51,273 nt of DNA from an uncultured Prevotella sp. (GCA_934120735.1 CAKOVA010000008.1:1-51273), one strand, 5' to 3'; shown: positions 36,146 to 45,110, numbered from the stretch's first letter. The notes: a model not told the origin generated them from the sequence alone. Made by a program: numbers and translations.

Positions 36146-38965
36146 ATGAAACATCTCTTTTGGAGGGCATTGCTTGGTTTCGTCATTCTGCCCACCATGA
36201 CACAAGCGGCTGATTTGCCGCAGACGTTGCCGGTAGACACGGCTGTAAGAATAGGGACTTTGGATAATGGCCTTAAGTATTACATACGCCATAACAACTG
36301 GCCCGAGAAGCGTGCCAACTTCTATATCGTACAGCGTGTTGGCTCCATACAGGAAGAAGAGAACCAGCGAGGTTTGGCTCACTTCCTTGAACACATGTGC
36401 TTCAACGGTACCAAAAACTTCCCAGGCAACAACGTCATCAGGTATTGTGAGTCTTTGGGCGTAAAGTTTGGTGGAGATCTCAACGCATATACGTCTATAG
36501 ACCAGACGGTTTACAACATCTCCAACGTGCCCACCAAGCGACAGAGCGCACTCGACTCGTGCCTGCTCATCCTGCACGACTGGGCCAACGGTCTGACATT
36601 GGACCCTCAAGAGATAGACAAAGAACGAGGCGTGATACATGAAGAGTGGAGAGAGCGCACCAGTGCTAACTCGCGTATGTTGGAGCGAAACTTGCCCACA
36701 CTTTACTCTGGATCTAAGTATGGCTCGCGGTTTCCCATCGGGCTGATGAGTGTCGTGGACAATTTCAAACCTGCAGAGCTGCGCGCCTACTATGAAAAAT
36801 GGTACCACCCATCCAATCAGTGCATCATCGTCGTGGGTGATGTTGATGTGGATCATACAGAGCGTATGATACGGCAGATGTTCGGTACTGTGACTAATCC
36901 GGCCGACATTGCGCCCATTGTAGCCGAGCAAGTGCCAGACAACGATACGCCCATTGTCGTGATTGACAAGGATAAGGAACAACCCAACAGTGCCGTTGAG
37001 GCTCTCTTCAAGCACGATCCATGGCCCGACTCGCTTAAAAATTCCATGGACTACGTCATGGCCAATTATGTAAAAAATGTAGCTATAGGCATGCTCAACG
37101 ACAGATATGCCGAGGCGGCGCAAAAGAGCGGATGCCCATACCTTGGTGCTGAGGCGGCTGATGGAACGTTCATTTTCGCCAAAACAAAAAATGCTTTCAG
37201 GGTATCTGCCGCGCCAAGAAGCATCGAACTAACTGCCAAAGCCTTGAAAACCGCTCTTGCCGAGGCTCACCGCGCAGCTGACCAAGGATTCACGCAGATA
37301 GAGTATGACAGGGCCAAGAAAAACCTTCTCAACGGCTTGGAACGCGCTTACAACAACAAGGACAAGCGCGGGAACGCCTCGTTCGCTGACGACTACAAGG
37401 GAAATTATCTCTCCAACGAGCCAATACCGGCTTTTGAGGAGTATTATTATATGATGCGACAGGCCATCCCACAAATACCTTTGGAGGAGATTAACAGGGT
37501 GTTGCCAAATCTTTTGCCCAAGTCTGACCATAACTTGGTGATAATCAACTTTAACAATGAGAAAGAGGGAAATGTCTATCCCAAGCGAGAGGATTTGCTC
37601 GAAGCTGTGAAGCAGGCTCGCCAGGCCAATTTTGAGGCCTATGTGGACACCTTACAACAGCAGCCGTTGATGAAAAAATTACCACGACTTGGCAGGATTG
37701 TCAAAGAAAAGAAGAACGACAAGTTCGGTTTCACCGAACTGAAACTCTCCAATGGCGTGACCGTGGTGCTCAAGAAAACCGACTTCAAGAAAGGGCAAGT
37801 GGGGCTGTCAGCGATGGGACCTGGTGGAAAGTCGCTCTACGGAGAGAAAGACTTTGCTAACTTGGCAGCTTTTGACGATATAGTGGGCAACAGTGCGTTA
37901 GGTGGATTCACGGGTATGCAACTGCCTAAAATTCTCGCCGGCAAGACAGCCAACGCCCATCTTTCCATCGGTGATAAATATATGGGCGTGGGTGGATCGG
38001 CCGCCAAGCAAGACGTGGAGACCATGCTACAACTCGTTTATCTGTATTTCACCAATATTGGCAAGGATGAGAAAGCGGTGGCCAATCTCATGGACGGGTG
38101 GCGTACATCGCTCAAAAACAGGAATTTGTCGCACGAGACAATCTACTCGGATTCGCTCTCGGCCACGCTCTATGGACACAATCCAAGACTTAGGCCGTTT
38201 CTAGAGGAACACCTCAAAGATATAGACTATGACCGCGTGCTCCAAATAGCACGCGAGCGAACGGCCAACGCATCGGCATGGACGTTCACCTTTGTGGGCG
38301 ATTATGACGAGTCAACCATTCGGCCGCTCGTATGCCGTTATCTTGGCTCGCTGCCCACCAAGGGTAAGGTGAGGCACGGACATTTGCTCACATCCTATCA
38401 AAAGGGCGTGGTTGAAAACGTGTTCCATCGTAAGATGCAGACGCCCAAGGCCATGGCTTGCATGGTGTGGCACAACACCGACATGCCGTATACTCTGGAC
38501 GGTGCCATGAAGATGAACATGATAGGGCAAATACTTAGCATGGTGTATCTCAAGAAGATACGCGAGGATGCGGGAGCGGCCTATTCGTGTGGAGCTGATG
38601 GTTCGGCTGAGATAGAGGGTGATTTCCACGCTTACTCGCTCGTGGTGACGTGTCCCGTGAAGCCTGAGAAAAGCGATATCGCCCTCAAAATAATGCGAGA
38701 AGAAGCCGAGCGCATGACCACGCACTGCGATGAGACCATGTTGGAAAAGGTGAAAGCCTATATGCTAAAAAATGCCGATTTAGCTGTAAAAACAAACACT
38801 TATTGGCGAAACGTCATCGGTATGTATCGCCGTTATGGCATGGACACGCACTCACAATACAAGGATGTCATCAAGGAACAAACGGTGAAGGGACTGTGCG
38901 ATTTTATGAAAGAATTCTTGCAGACCAACAATCGTGTTACCGTGGTGATGTTGCCGCAAGAATAA
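36146..38965 (+). CDS. M16 (pitrilysin) family zinc metallopeptidase
   Basis: From the ATG at 36146 the product is 939 residues with a signal peptide ending TQAA. The inverted zinc motif HFLEH is at residues 79-83 in GLAHFLEHMCFNGT, and the downstream acidic ligand region is DKERGVIHEEWRER near 155-170. Two M16 halves are visible, the second non-catalytic half beginning near 530 (KFGFTELKLSNGVTVVLKKT). M16 enzymes degrade peptides inside a closed chamber; this one should act in the periplasm. An upstream TTG at 36113 would break the signal peptide. Its place at the end of a SusC/D operon suggests that imported peptides are cut after uptake. Confidence 0.92.
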   Translation: MKHLFWRALLGFVILPTMTQAADLPQTLPVDTAVRIGTLDNGLKYYIRHNNWPEKRANFYIVQRVGSIQEEENQRGLAHFLEHMCFNGTKNFPGNNVIRYCESLGVKFGGDLNAYTSIDQTVYNISNVPTKRQSALDSCLLILHDWANGLTLDPQEIDKERGVIHEEWRERTSANSRMLERNLPTLYSGSKYGSRFPIGLMSVVDNFKPAELRAYYEKWYHPSNQCIIVVGDVDVDHTERMIRQMFGTVTNPADIAPIVAEQVPDNDTPIVVIDKDKEQPNSAVEALFKHDPWPDSLKNSMDYVMANYVKNVAIGMLNDRYAEAAQKSGCPYLGAEAADGTFIFAKTKNAFRVSAAPRSIELTAKALKTALAEAHRAADQGFTQIEYDRAKKNLLNGLERAYNNKDKRGNASFADDYKGNYLSNEPIPAFEEYYYMMRQAIPQIPLEEINRVLPNLLPKSDHNLVIINFNNEKEGNVYPKREDLLEAVKQARQANFEAYVDTLQQQPLMKKLPRLGRIVKEKKNDKFGFTELKLSNGVTVVLKKTDFKKGQVGLSAMGPGGKSLYGEKDFANLAAFDDIVGNSALGGFTGMQLPKILAGKTANAHLSIGDKYMGVGGSAAKQDVETMLQLVYLYFTNIGKDEKAVANLMDGWRTSLKNRNLSHETIYSDSLSATLYGHNPRLRPFLEEHLKDIDYDRVLQIARERTANASAWTFTFVGDYDESTIRPLVCRYLGSLPTKGKVRHGHLLTSYQKGVVENVFHRKMQTPKAMACMVWHNTDMPYTLDGAMKMNMIGQILSMVYLKKIREDAGAAYSCGADGSAEIEGDFHAYSLVVTCPVKPEKSDIALKIMREEAERMTTHCDETMLEKVKAYMLKNADLAVKTNTYWRNVIGMYRRYGMDTHSQYKDVIKEQTVKGLCDFMKEFLQTNNRVTVVMLPQE

Positions 38966-39003
38966 TGAGCCGTTCTTGACGGTTCAGTGTTTGGCATTAA
39001 CAT

Positions 39004-39041
39004 AATCTCCCGTCAACCAGGTGGTTGATGGGAGATTTTAT
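39004..39041 (+). terminator. Intrinsic terminator after the M16 peptidase gene
   Basis: AATCTCCCGTCAACC (39004-39018) pairs with 39023-39037 with one G-T wobble, loop AGGT, and is followed by T residues. Confidence 0.85.
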
Positions 39042-39139
39042 TAAGCCCTGCACGTCATGGGTGCTGTTTCTTGACTTCATCACTAAAAATACACGGCTAA
39101 TATGACAAAAATAGACGTATGCCCCCAACATTAGCTGTT

Positions 39140-39170
39140 TTTGTGTGGTATGGACGCTGTACTACCTTTG
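39140..39170 (+). promoter_or_regulatory. Canonical promoter with no recognised gene
   Basis: TTTG at 39140-39143 and TACCTTTG at 39163-39170 are separated by 19 bp, a full consensus match. The transcript would begin near 39176. Confidence 0.65.
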
Positions 39171-39182
39171 CCCGAAAAACTT

Positions 39183-39281
39183 ATGTTTGTACCAAACTCA
39201 ACAAATGTTTTTCGAGATTTGTTACATTCCCATGAACATGTTTCAGGGTATTCTTTACCTCTCCTCATTGGTGGGCAGTAA
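39183..39281 (+). CDS. Possible 32-residue peptide or gene remnant
   Basis: An ATG seven bases after the predicted start site opens a 32-codon frame (MFVPNSTNVFRDLL ... LLIGGQ). Its TAA overlaps a further ATG (TAATG) of a 15-codon frame. It may be a small peptide, the start of a decayed gene, or chance. No family is recognised. Confidence 0.25.
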   Translation: MFVPNSTNVFRDLLHSHEHVSGYSLPLLIGGQ

Positions 39282-39504
39282 TGATTTCAACCCTTCTGAT
39301 GGCGTTGAATACGATTTCTACGATGTAAGCATCATTTCCTATGTAACACATGCTGTGGTAATATTTCGAGCCAGCCATAAGGTATCTATCAGTGGCAGAC
39401 AAGCGGATATGGCTTAGTTTCTCTTGTTTCTACCGCTTCTGTCCTTACCATGGAAGGTCATGAAGCTGCTGCGGATGCCGTTGTTGTGCGAAAGGGGCGT
39501 GTGG

Positions 39505-40320
39505 CTACATGCCGCGGGCTTTGTAAATGAGGTCTTTGGCATTGTTGATTTCCTGAAACTTCTTCTGGGCAGCCTTCTTGACGTCGTTTCCCAGCGTGGA
39601 AACACGGTCGGGATGATGCTTCAAGGCCATCTGCCGATAAGCCTTTTTCACCTCATCGTTAGTGGCAGAGGGGGCAATTCCCAGTACTCTGTAGGCTGCT
39701 TCGAGGTTTGTGGAACTGTCTTTGAGGTTGAGCATCGAGTCAACATCGGCAGCTGAAAGTCCCAGATATTGGGCTATCTCTTTCAGTACGTTGACCTCTT
39801 CACTGACAATCATGCCATCGGCTTGGGCGATGATTACCAGGAAGTTGAACAGCTGTAGCCGTTCAGAATAGCCCATGTTGAAGCTAATTTGGATGCATGC
39901 TTGCCGGATGGTGTTGCTGAACTGCTGCCACCCCATTTGCTTTTGTTGCTCGAAAAGCCTGAGAAGAATCTCTTCGCCCTGCTTCATTGCCACCTCACCA
40001 AAGTTGTATCTGAGGAAGTTGCGCACCGTTTGCATCTCCGAATGCATCACCTTGCCGTCGGCTCGGATGACATACGAGGCCAATGCGAGGATGGAAAAGA
40101 GGAACGTGTTGCGCTGTCCTTCGGCGTATTGACGTTGCTGTTGATTGTATTGCGCATACCTGTTGCCCTGACGTTGTCGATATTCGTCACCCGATCCGCC
40201 TTCACTGAAGGTGTCTAAGCCGCTGTCGAAGAGCCAGCCAATTGCAAATCCAGCAAGTGCGCCTAGTGGCCCTCCCTGCATGAAACCTAGTATTCCACCT
40301 ATCCATTTACCTGCTGCCAT
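39505..40320 (-). CDS. TerB-like and J-domain protein (DjlA type)
   Basis: The 271-residue product has a Gly-rich hydrophobic N-terminus (GGILGFMQGGPLGALAGFAI) that may form a membrane hairpin. A Gln-rich linker and a TerB-like helical domain (about 75-195, with YVIRADGKVMHSEMQTVRNF) follow, then a C-terminal J domain (about 205-270). The J domain has the HPD motif in MALKHHPDRV, so it should stimulate an Hsp70. The layout matches the DjlA family. It is transcribed alone, convergent with the SusC/D operon. The sialidase gene lies 82 bp upstream on the same strand and could be cotranscribed. Confidence 0.9.
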   Translation of the reverse strand: MAAGKWIGGILGFMQGGPLGALAGFAIGWLFDSGLDTFSEGGSGDEYRQRQGNRYAQYNQQQRQYAEGQRNTFLFSILALASYVIRADGKVMHSEMQTVRNFLRYNFGEVAMKQGEEILLRLFEQQKQMGWQQFSNTIRQACIQISFNMGYSERLQLFNFLVIIAQADGMIVSEEVNVLKEIAQYLGLSAADVDSMLNLKDSSTNLEAAYRVLGIAPSATNDEVKKAYRQMALKHHPDRVSTLGNDVKKAAQKKFQEINNAKDLIYKARGM

Positions 40321-40402
40321 TATTCTCTCGTTTATTTTGATTCATGTTCGCATGGCGTGCTGCCATTGTATTTCTTTTTATTTTTCAGGCTTTTCGTGTG
40401 TT

Positions 40403-41683
40403 TCAGAACTTCCCCTTGAGCTGATATTGCCCGTTAGTGATGTCCTCAAGTTTTAGGCTTTGATAGTCGATGTTGTAGATGGTGGGACCTGACTCCCATA
40501 AAAATCCAATTCTCCCATCTTTCTGAAGCGTCATGGTGGAGTAGGCTCCCAGACCTGTTGCCAACATCATGCCTCGCTGCCAGCCGTCAGCCAGCTGCTG
40601 GGATGTGAGATGTTTTTTGCCCAAGTCTTTGTAAAAGAAGCCGATGCGTGTTCGCTTGGGGCCAAAAGGAACCGACTGAATGGCTACGAACGTTTTCTTA
40701 CCATCGGCTTTACGAATGGCCTTGACGACCAGGATTTCACCATTACACTTATTCTCAATGCCCGTGAAGGCAACCGCTTCGGTGCGTTGTCCCCAGGAAC
40801 CTTCGGCCTTTTTGAGGTTGCTGAAGGTGAAGACGTTGAACAGTCGACCGTTGTGACGCGAACTGAGAATCACACTGCCGTCGGGCAGTTCCTCGCATTT
40901 CATTTCGTCGCCGTCGCGACAGGGTGACGTGTTAATGTCGCCCAACACGTTCCACTGTCGGCCAAAGTCATCGCTGTAGAGTACGAAGTTGCCTGACAAG
41001 GTGCACAGACCTACATACAAACGGTAGTATTTGCCTACCTTGACGTGGCGGCTTTGATGTATCTTGCCCGACGTGAAGAAGAGCGACTGGATGGGGCCGT
41101 CCTTTCGTTGGTCGAACAAGCGGTATATCTGTTCGGTGATTTCGTGTCCCTTGTCCCATGTCTTTCCGTTGTCATGACTGCGGAAGATGGCAATGCGGTT
41201 AGGGTTGTTGCGCGTTGCTTGGAAATATACTGTTTTTCCGGCCACGCAAACAGCCATCACCTCGCTGCTCTTTTTGTCGGCAACCAAGGCACAGTCGCCA
41301 AAAGCATAGTCCCACTTGATGTCAGCATCGTTGCCGTGGCCGTCGGCCAACATCTTCTCTTCCGACCATGTTTTTCCATTGTCGCGGCTCGTTCGATATA
41401 CCACGTCCACGGCTCCATAGCCAATATCAGAGCCGCAATAGCGGTAGTCGGCCGCAGCGATTAAGTCGCCGTTGCTGCATGTGGCGATGGCGGGGATTCG
41501 ATAGGGGATGGTATCCTTTTCAGCTGTTGTGAAAAGTCGCTGCCGGCTGTCTGTCTCCTTGGTGGCGTGGATGCTGATGGAGAGCATGAGCACGGCGATG
41601 CTGATGACCGTGCGAAGATGCGTGCCTGCTAACTGATGGATTTGGTTGTGATGTGTGCGCATAGCAAAATTCTTGTTGTTCAT
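40403..41683 (-). CDS. nanH: Exo-alpha-sialidase (GH33)
   Basis: Sialidases release terminal sialic acids from host glycans. From the ATG at 41683 the product is 426 residues with a signal-type hydrophobic segment (VISIAVLMLSISIHA). The YRIPAI motif carrying the first catalytic Arg is at 61-66. Three Asp-boxes are present: SRDNGKTW, SHDNGKTW and the degenerate SDDFGRQW. CEELPDGSVILSSRHNGR fits the family's later conserved region. It should be periplasmic or exported. A -7 box at 41712-41719 lies at the next upstream ATG (41713), supporting the start at 41683, which also has GGA at suitable spacing. No sialic acid catabolic genes are nearby. Confidence 0.93.
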   Translation of the reverse strand: MNNKNFAMRTHHNQIHQLAGTHLRTVISIAVLMLSISIHATKETDSRQRLFTTAEKDTIPYRIPAIATCSNGDLIAAADYRYCGSDIGYGAVDVVYRTSRDNGKTWSEEKMLADGHGNDADIKWDYAFGDCALVADKKSSEVMAVCVAGKTVYFQATRNNPNRIAIFRSHDNGKTWDKGHEITEQIYRLFDQRKDGPIQSLFFTSGKIHQSRHVKVGKYYRLYVGLCTLSGNFVLYSDDFGRQWNVLGDINTSPCRDGDEMKCEELPDGSVILSSRHNGRLFNVFTFSNLKKAEGSWGQRTEAVAFTGIENKCNGEILVVKAIRKADGKKTFVAIQSVPFGPKRTRIGFFYKDLGKKHLTSQQLADGWQRGMMLATGLGAYSTMTLQKDGRIGFLWESGPTIYNIDYQSLKLEDITNGQYQLKGKF

Positions 41684-41711
41684 TGTGTTCCATATATTGT
41701 TTGATGTTGGC

Positions 41712-41719
41712 AAATATAC
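41712..41719 (-). promoter_or_regulatory. -7 box of the sialidase gene
   Basis: The minus strand reads TATATTTG. A start near 41706 gives a leader of about 22 nt to the ATG at 41683 and rules out the ATG at 41713. Confidence 0.55.
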
Positions 41720-42583
41720 TGAAAATTTTTGAAACCAGTTGTGATTTCATCGCCAAACTCCTGCAAAATAAAAATTCGGAAAGATTCAAAATTTTCTTTA
41801 CAATAACCTCTTCAAAATTCGTTTGTAAATCAACAACACACGCCTGGGCGGCAAATATGACGAAAATGAACAACTTTTGTAAGTTATTGACATTCAAGTT
41901 TGTACGATATATTTTTTCCCCTTTTGTCATCGTCTTCACCTGTTTACTGTCTAAAAGCAATGCTTTTGAATGCCAAGATGCATGGTATTGCCTGCCAATA
42001 TGTATGCTTTTGCTCATCAATGGCATGGTTATAACAGCACAAGTGATGTCTTTTGTCGCATTTAGGTCGTGTTTTGGGATTAAAAAACAGACTTTGATTC
42101 CTTTAAAGATGCATATAAGGTGAGTCCGTGCCTATCAATTTTTTCTATTTCATCATTATTCATGTACCGTTTTATATGTATGTTTTTCTTACAAAATAGG
42201 TGGGAATGATGGTGGAAAAATGTGGCCGAAGAATTTACGTAACGCATTGTTTTCCGGCCATACACCGTTGCCCTCATGATGACGTGCGGGGTACTCTCTT
42301 TGGCAGATGTTTCTCTGTGTTGCCCGAAAGTACGATCAACTTCTCCGCAATGCTATTCAGTGAGGAGAAAGCTAAAAGCGCAATCGTGATGGCTTGGCCG
42401 AATGTTGGTTGTTTCTGGGCGATAATTAAAGAATGGAAAATTGATGTCTTGTGGCTTGAATCTGTAATCGAGTAGGAGGTAAACGCCAATGATTAGTGTT
42501 TACCTCCTATTCAATTCATGGTTTAATAGGAATTTCCTTCCTTTTTAATTTCAGCTTTATGAGCGTAAAAAGGTATTGTTTTG
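41720..42583. other. Gap of about 860 bp without a recognised gene
   Basis: AT-rich sequence upstream of the sialidase. Overlapping frames at 42200-42475 (plus, 91 codons) and 42274-42489 (minus, 71 codons) have no family I can name. A hairpin at 42473-42509 closes it. Confidence 0.5.
42473..42509. terminator. Hairpin near the 3' end of the HsdR-N-like gene
   Basis: TAGGAGGTAAAC (42473-42484) pairs perfectly with 42498-42509 and can extend inward. It lies just beyond the stop of the minus-strand HsdR-N-like gene and may end its transcript; a short T/A run follows on either side. Confidence 0.55.
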
Positions 42584-43033
42584 TCAAATATTTTCGTACT
42601 CTGGAATATGATCTAAATATAAACATTTTTTATTTTCATAATCCATTTTGCAGCAATAAGAATCAATGCCGTTGCTGACAATGAGATAGTCGACGTGAAG
42701 CAGTAAATTATAGGTGGATATTTGGTCGAACACCTTTTGTGTAATGGAGATGGATGGTGCCTTATATTCTATGATCATCCTGGGACGCAGGTGCGAATCA
42801 TATAAAACACTGTCGGCTCGTAGTGTCTTGCCGGCCATGTTGAGTTGTATTTCATTAGCTAACAAGGTGGCGGGATAATGTTTGTGCTCTATTAAATAAT
42901 GTATGAAATGTTGTCTCACCCATTCTTCTGGTGTAAGTGCGACATATCTCCTGCGGAGAATGTCGAAAATGGTGGGCTTGTCTTTCGTGCCGCCTAATTT
43001 TATTTGGTAATGGGGTAGGTTTAATGGATACAT
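42584..43033 (-). CDS. Orphan protein with HsdR-N-like (type I restriction N-terminal) domain
   Basis: From the ATG at 43033 the product is 149 residues. It has the features of the HSDR_N_2 family, a PD-(D/E)XK-type nuclease fold: EEWVRQHFIHYLIEHKHYPA, then LRADSVLYDSHLRPRMIIEY with the catalytic-type Asp and the EYK following. The C-terminal part (ITQKVFDQISTYNLLLHVDY) is also family-like. No methylase, specificity or helicase gene is near, so this is not a restriction system. Such stand-alone copies are common in Bacteroidales. A -7 box at 43057-43064 supports the start. The longer frame to 43153 lies beyond that promoter. Confidence 0.85.
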   Translation of the reverse strand: MYPLNLPHYQIKLGGTKDKPTIFDILRRRYVALTPEEWVRQHFIHYLIEHKHYPATLLANEIQLNMAGKTLRADSVLYDSHLRPRMIIEYKAPSISITQKVFDQISTYNLLLHVDYLIVSNGIDSYCCKMDYENKKCLYLDHIPEYENI

Positions 43034-43056
43034 TTTAGTAATTTTGCATTCAGATA

Positions 43057-43064
43057 CAAAGTTA
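43057..43064 (-). promoter_or_regulatory. -7 box of the HsdR-N-like gene
   Basis: The minus strand reads TAACTTTG. A start near 43050 gives a leader of about 17 nt. Confidence 0.55.
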
Positions 43065-43176
43065 ATAAAAAAACAAGAAAAGAAAAAGACCTGGTGGAGA
43101 TTACACGGTTCGTGATTGAAATGCCAATGGATATGGCTGTTTTTCATAACCATCTCATATCAAGTCTTTAGTGATA

Positions 43177-44196
43177 ATGGCTCGAACAGGACCCACATAC
43201 GATTCTATCATGCGTGACCTTCAGGCACGAAATTTTTCACCTATTTATATATTAATGGGGGAGGAGTCGTATTTTATCGATAAAATTTCAGATTATATCG
43301 CCGAAAATGTCCTGCAACCCGAAGAGCGTGACTTTAATCAAAACATAGTTTTTGGTTCTGACATCAATGCTGCACAGATTGTAGATCTGGCAAAGGGATA
43401 TCCAATGATGGCCGAATATCGGGTCGTCATCGTGAAAGAAGCGCAAAACTTGCGTGGAACTGACGTGATTGAAAAATATCTGAAAAATCCCGTAAAATCA
43501 ACAATCTTAGTACTTTGCCACAAAAATGGCACCATTGACAGACGAAAAAAACTGATTGGAAGGTCTGAGGCTTTGGGCGTGGTTTTTGAAAGTAAAAAGA
43601 TGAGAGAGTCAGAACTGCCTTCTTTCATCGCTTCGTATCTAAAACAGAAAAATGTGACCATCGATTATAAGTCGACAGCAATGATTGCTGATCATATTGG
43701 ATCCGATTTGAATCGGATGATTTCTGTCCTGGATAAACTGTTGATTTCACTTCCGGAAAACAATCGAGTGGTTGTGCCTGAGGTCATTGAAAAGCAAATT
43801 GGCGTGAGCAAAGATTTCAATGCTTTCGAGCTGAGAAGTGCTTTGGTTAATCGAGATGTTTTCAAAGCTAATCAAATAATCAAATATTTTGACAATAATC
43901 CTAAAGCAGGATCTATCTATGCTTTTCTTCCTTTGCTCTTCAGTTATTTTCAAAATCTGATGATTGCCTATTATGCTCCCTCCAAAAATGAGAATGCCGT
44001 TGCACAATTTCTGGATCTTAGAGGAGGGTGGGCTGCGCGTGATTATATCACAGGAATGAAAAATTATTCAGGTAAGAAAACCATGCAGATCATTGCTAAG
44101 TTTAGAGAAATTGATGCCAAAAGCAAAGGTATCAATAATCCCAATACATCGACAGGGGATTTGATGAAGGAGCTTATTTTCTATATTCTGCATTGA
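43177..44196 (+). CDS. holA: DNA polymerase III delta subunit
   Basis: HolA is the clamp-loader subunit that opens the sliding clamp. The product, 339 residues from the ATG at 43177 (GTG at 43171 is an alternative), begins with FSPIYILMGEESYFIDKISD, the typical AAA+-like first strand and helix. YRVVIVKEAQNL is the equivalent of Walker B. KNGTIDRRKKLIGR, the conserved LNRMISVLDKL helix and NAFELRSALVNRD with the lid and collar helices follow. Length and motifs are standard for Bacteroidota. It is divergent from the HsdR-N-like gene and followed by a long AT-rich gap. Confidence 0.93.
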   Translation: MARTGPTYDSIMRDLQARNFSPIYILMGEESYFIDKISDYIAENVLQPEERDFNQNIVFGSDINAAQIVDLAKGYPMMAEYRVVIVKEAQNLRGTDVIEKYLKNPVKSTILVLCHKNGTIDRRKKLIGRSEALGVVFESKKMRESELPSFIASYLKQKNVTIDYKSTAMIADHIGSDLNRMISVLDKLLISLPENNRVVVPEVIEKQIGVSKDFNAFELRSALVNRDVFKANQIIKYFDNNPKAGSIYAFLPLLFSYFQNLMIAYYAPSKNENAVAQFLDLRGGWAARDYITGMKNYSGKKTMQIIAKFREIDAKSKGINNPNTSTGDLMKELIFYILH

Positions 44197-44219
44197 AAAA
44201 ATACCTGTTTGGATCCTAA

Positions 44220-44328
44220 ATAACACCAAACGGATTCCTCCTAAATAAACTTTCAAAAGCCTTTTATAACTTCAAATGGGCCTCTAATAATTTCAGATAG
44301 GCCCCAAATAACCTCAAATAGGTCACTA
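44220..44328. repeat. 21-bp-period degenerate tandem repeat
   Basis: Four units of exactly 21 bp (starting 44245, 44266, 44287 and 44308) of the form ATAACTTCAAATGGGCCTCTA follow a longer 25-bp first copy at 44220. It lies 23 bp after the holA stop. Confidence 0.75.
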
Positions 44329-44444
44329 ATAGGGTAGCTTTTTCCACCTAAAGAGGGTTTTTCGCATGCTTAAAAAGCTCTTTTTTGCCAAAAATAGACC
44401 TCATTTTAGCTTATTTTTGTCTAGAATACAACTTTTATTTTTCA

Positions 44445-44492
44445 TATTTTTGGTCGTTAAACCCAGACTGAGTCTGGGTTTAACGCTTTTTT
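44445..44492 (+). terminator. Strong hairpin with T-run, preceded by a -7-like box
   Basis: A perfect 14-bp stem (44455-44468 with 44472-44485, loop TGA, core AAACCCAGAC) is followed by CTTTTTT. It is the likely holA terminator. TATTTTTG at 44445-44452 directly precedes it, so a very short RNA is also conceivable. Confidence 0.8.
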
Positions 44493-45079
44493 GTATGCTC
44501 ATAATTCGCATATTTAAGAGCACTCTGTACCTTGTTTCAAAATATTGAAATTATGATGATTTTTCATCTTTCTACCATCAATAAATTTACGCTTAACTAT
44601 TTTTATGATTTCAAACCATAAAAGATTACGTTCTTTTGAATTTTCGATTACAAATCTAAAAGCTGGTGTTTTCAGTAAATTTACGAATGCGTACAGAAAT
44701 TATAACACGAAAATACGATCTTAAAATGTAAATATTTAGATTTCGTGTTTACTAATTATAAATATACACCAGTAAGATATTATCTTAAGTTGTTGATAAC
44801 CAACTGAAACTAGTCTTTTACTCTTCTGTTTTCTGCATTTAGCCTTTGAATCATGATTGATTTCATTGAATATTGCATGTTCACTGTGTTTTGATAAACT
44901 ATAACACCTTTATTCCCAGATTTTTATAATTTTTTGCTACATTTATACAAAGTCAATATTTAAGGATGTAATTCATATTTGTATATATAAAGTTACGATT
45001 TTACGTTTGTTTTATGTTGTTTTATGAATATAAATATATAAATCCATTGTTATTAAATGATAAATAATATGTTGATTTA
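44493..45079. other. AT-rich gap without genes
   Basis: About 590 bp of very AT-rich DNA with no gene. It contains a 15-bp palindrome TAAGATATTATCTTA at 44774-44788. Nothing else stands out. Confidence 0.5.
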
Positions 45080-45110
45080 TTTGTTTTTTAATTTTTATTG
45101 TTTACCTTTG
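45080..45110 (+). promoter_or_regulatory. Canonical promoter of the XRE regulator
   Basis: TTTG at 45080-45083 and TACCTTTG at 45103-45110 are separated by 19 bp, a full consensus match. The leader to the ATG at 45154 is about 38 nt. Confidence 0.75.

Larger units (their letters stand above)
39042..39504. other. Gap of about 460 bp with an orphan promoter
   Basis: No full gene is recognised. It contains a canonical promoter (39140-39170) and a short reading frame (39183-39281). A 90-residue frame at 39145-39417 has no family features. Confidence 0.5.

Noticed and set aside
36077..37123. 348-codon minus-strand frame
   Set aside because: It is antisense to the M16 peptidase start and has no recognisable domain.
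39145..39417. 90-codon frame downstream of the orphan promoter
   Set aside because: Its start lies inside the promoter and the translation has no family features; only a frameshifted remnant seems possible.
39414..39605. 63-codon minus frame overlapping the J-domain gene end
   Set aside because: It is out of frame with a well-supported gene, and its basic composition is what that frame gives by chance.
42200..42489. Overlapping 91-codon plus and 71-codon minus frames before a hairpin
   Set aside because: Neither has a recognised family or promoter, and they overlap each other. They could be real small genes, but the sequence alone does not decide.
44366..44548. 60-codon hydrophobic frame after holA
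   Set aside because: It crosses a perfect hairpin with T-run that would end its transcript.
44493..45079. AT-rich gap as a replication origin
   Set aside because: No cluster of DnaA-box-like sequences was seen and dnaA is not nearby.
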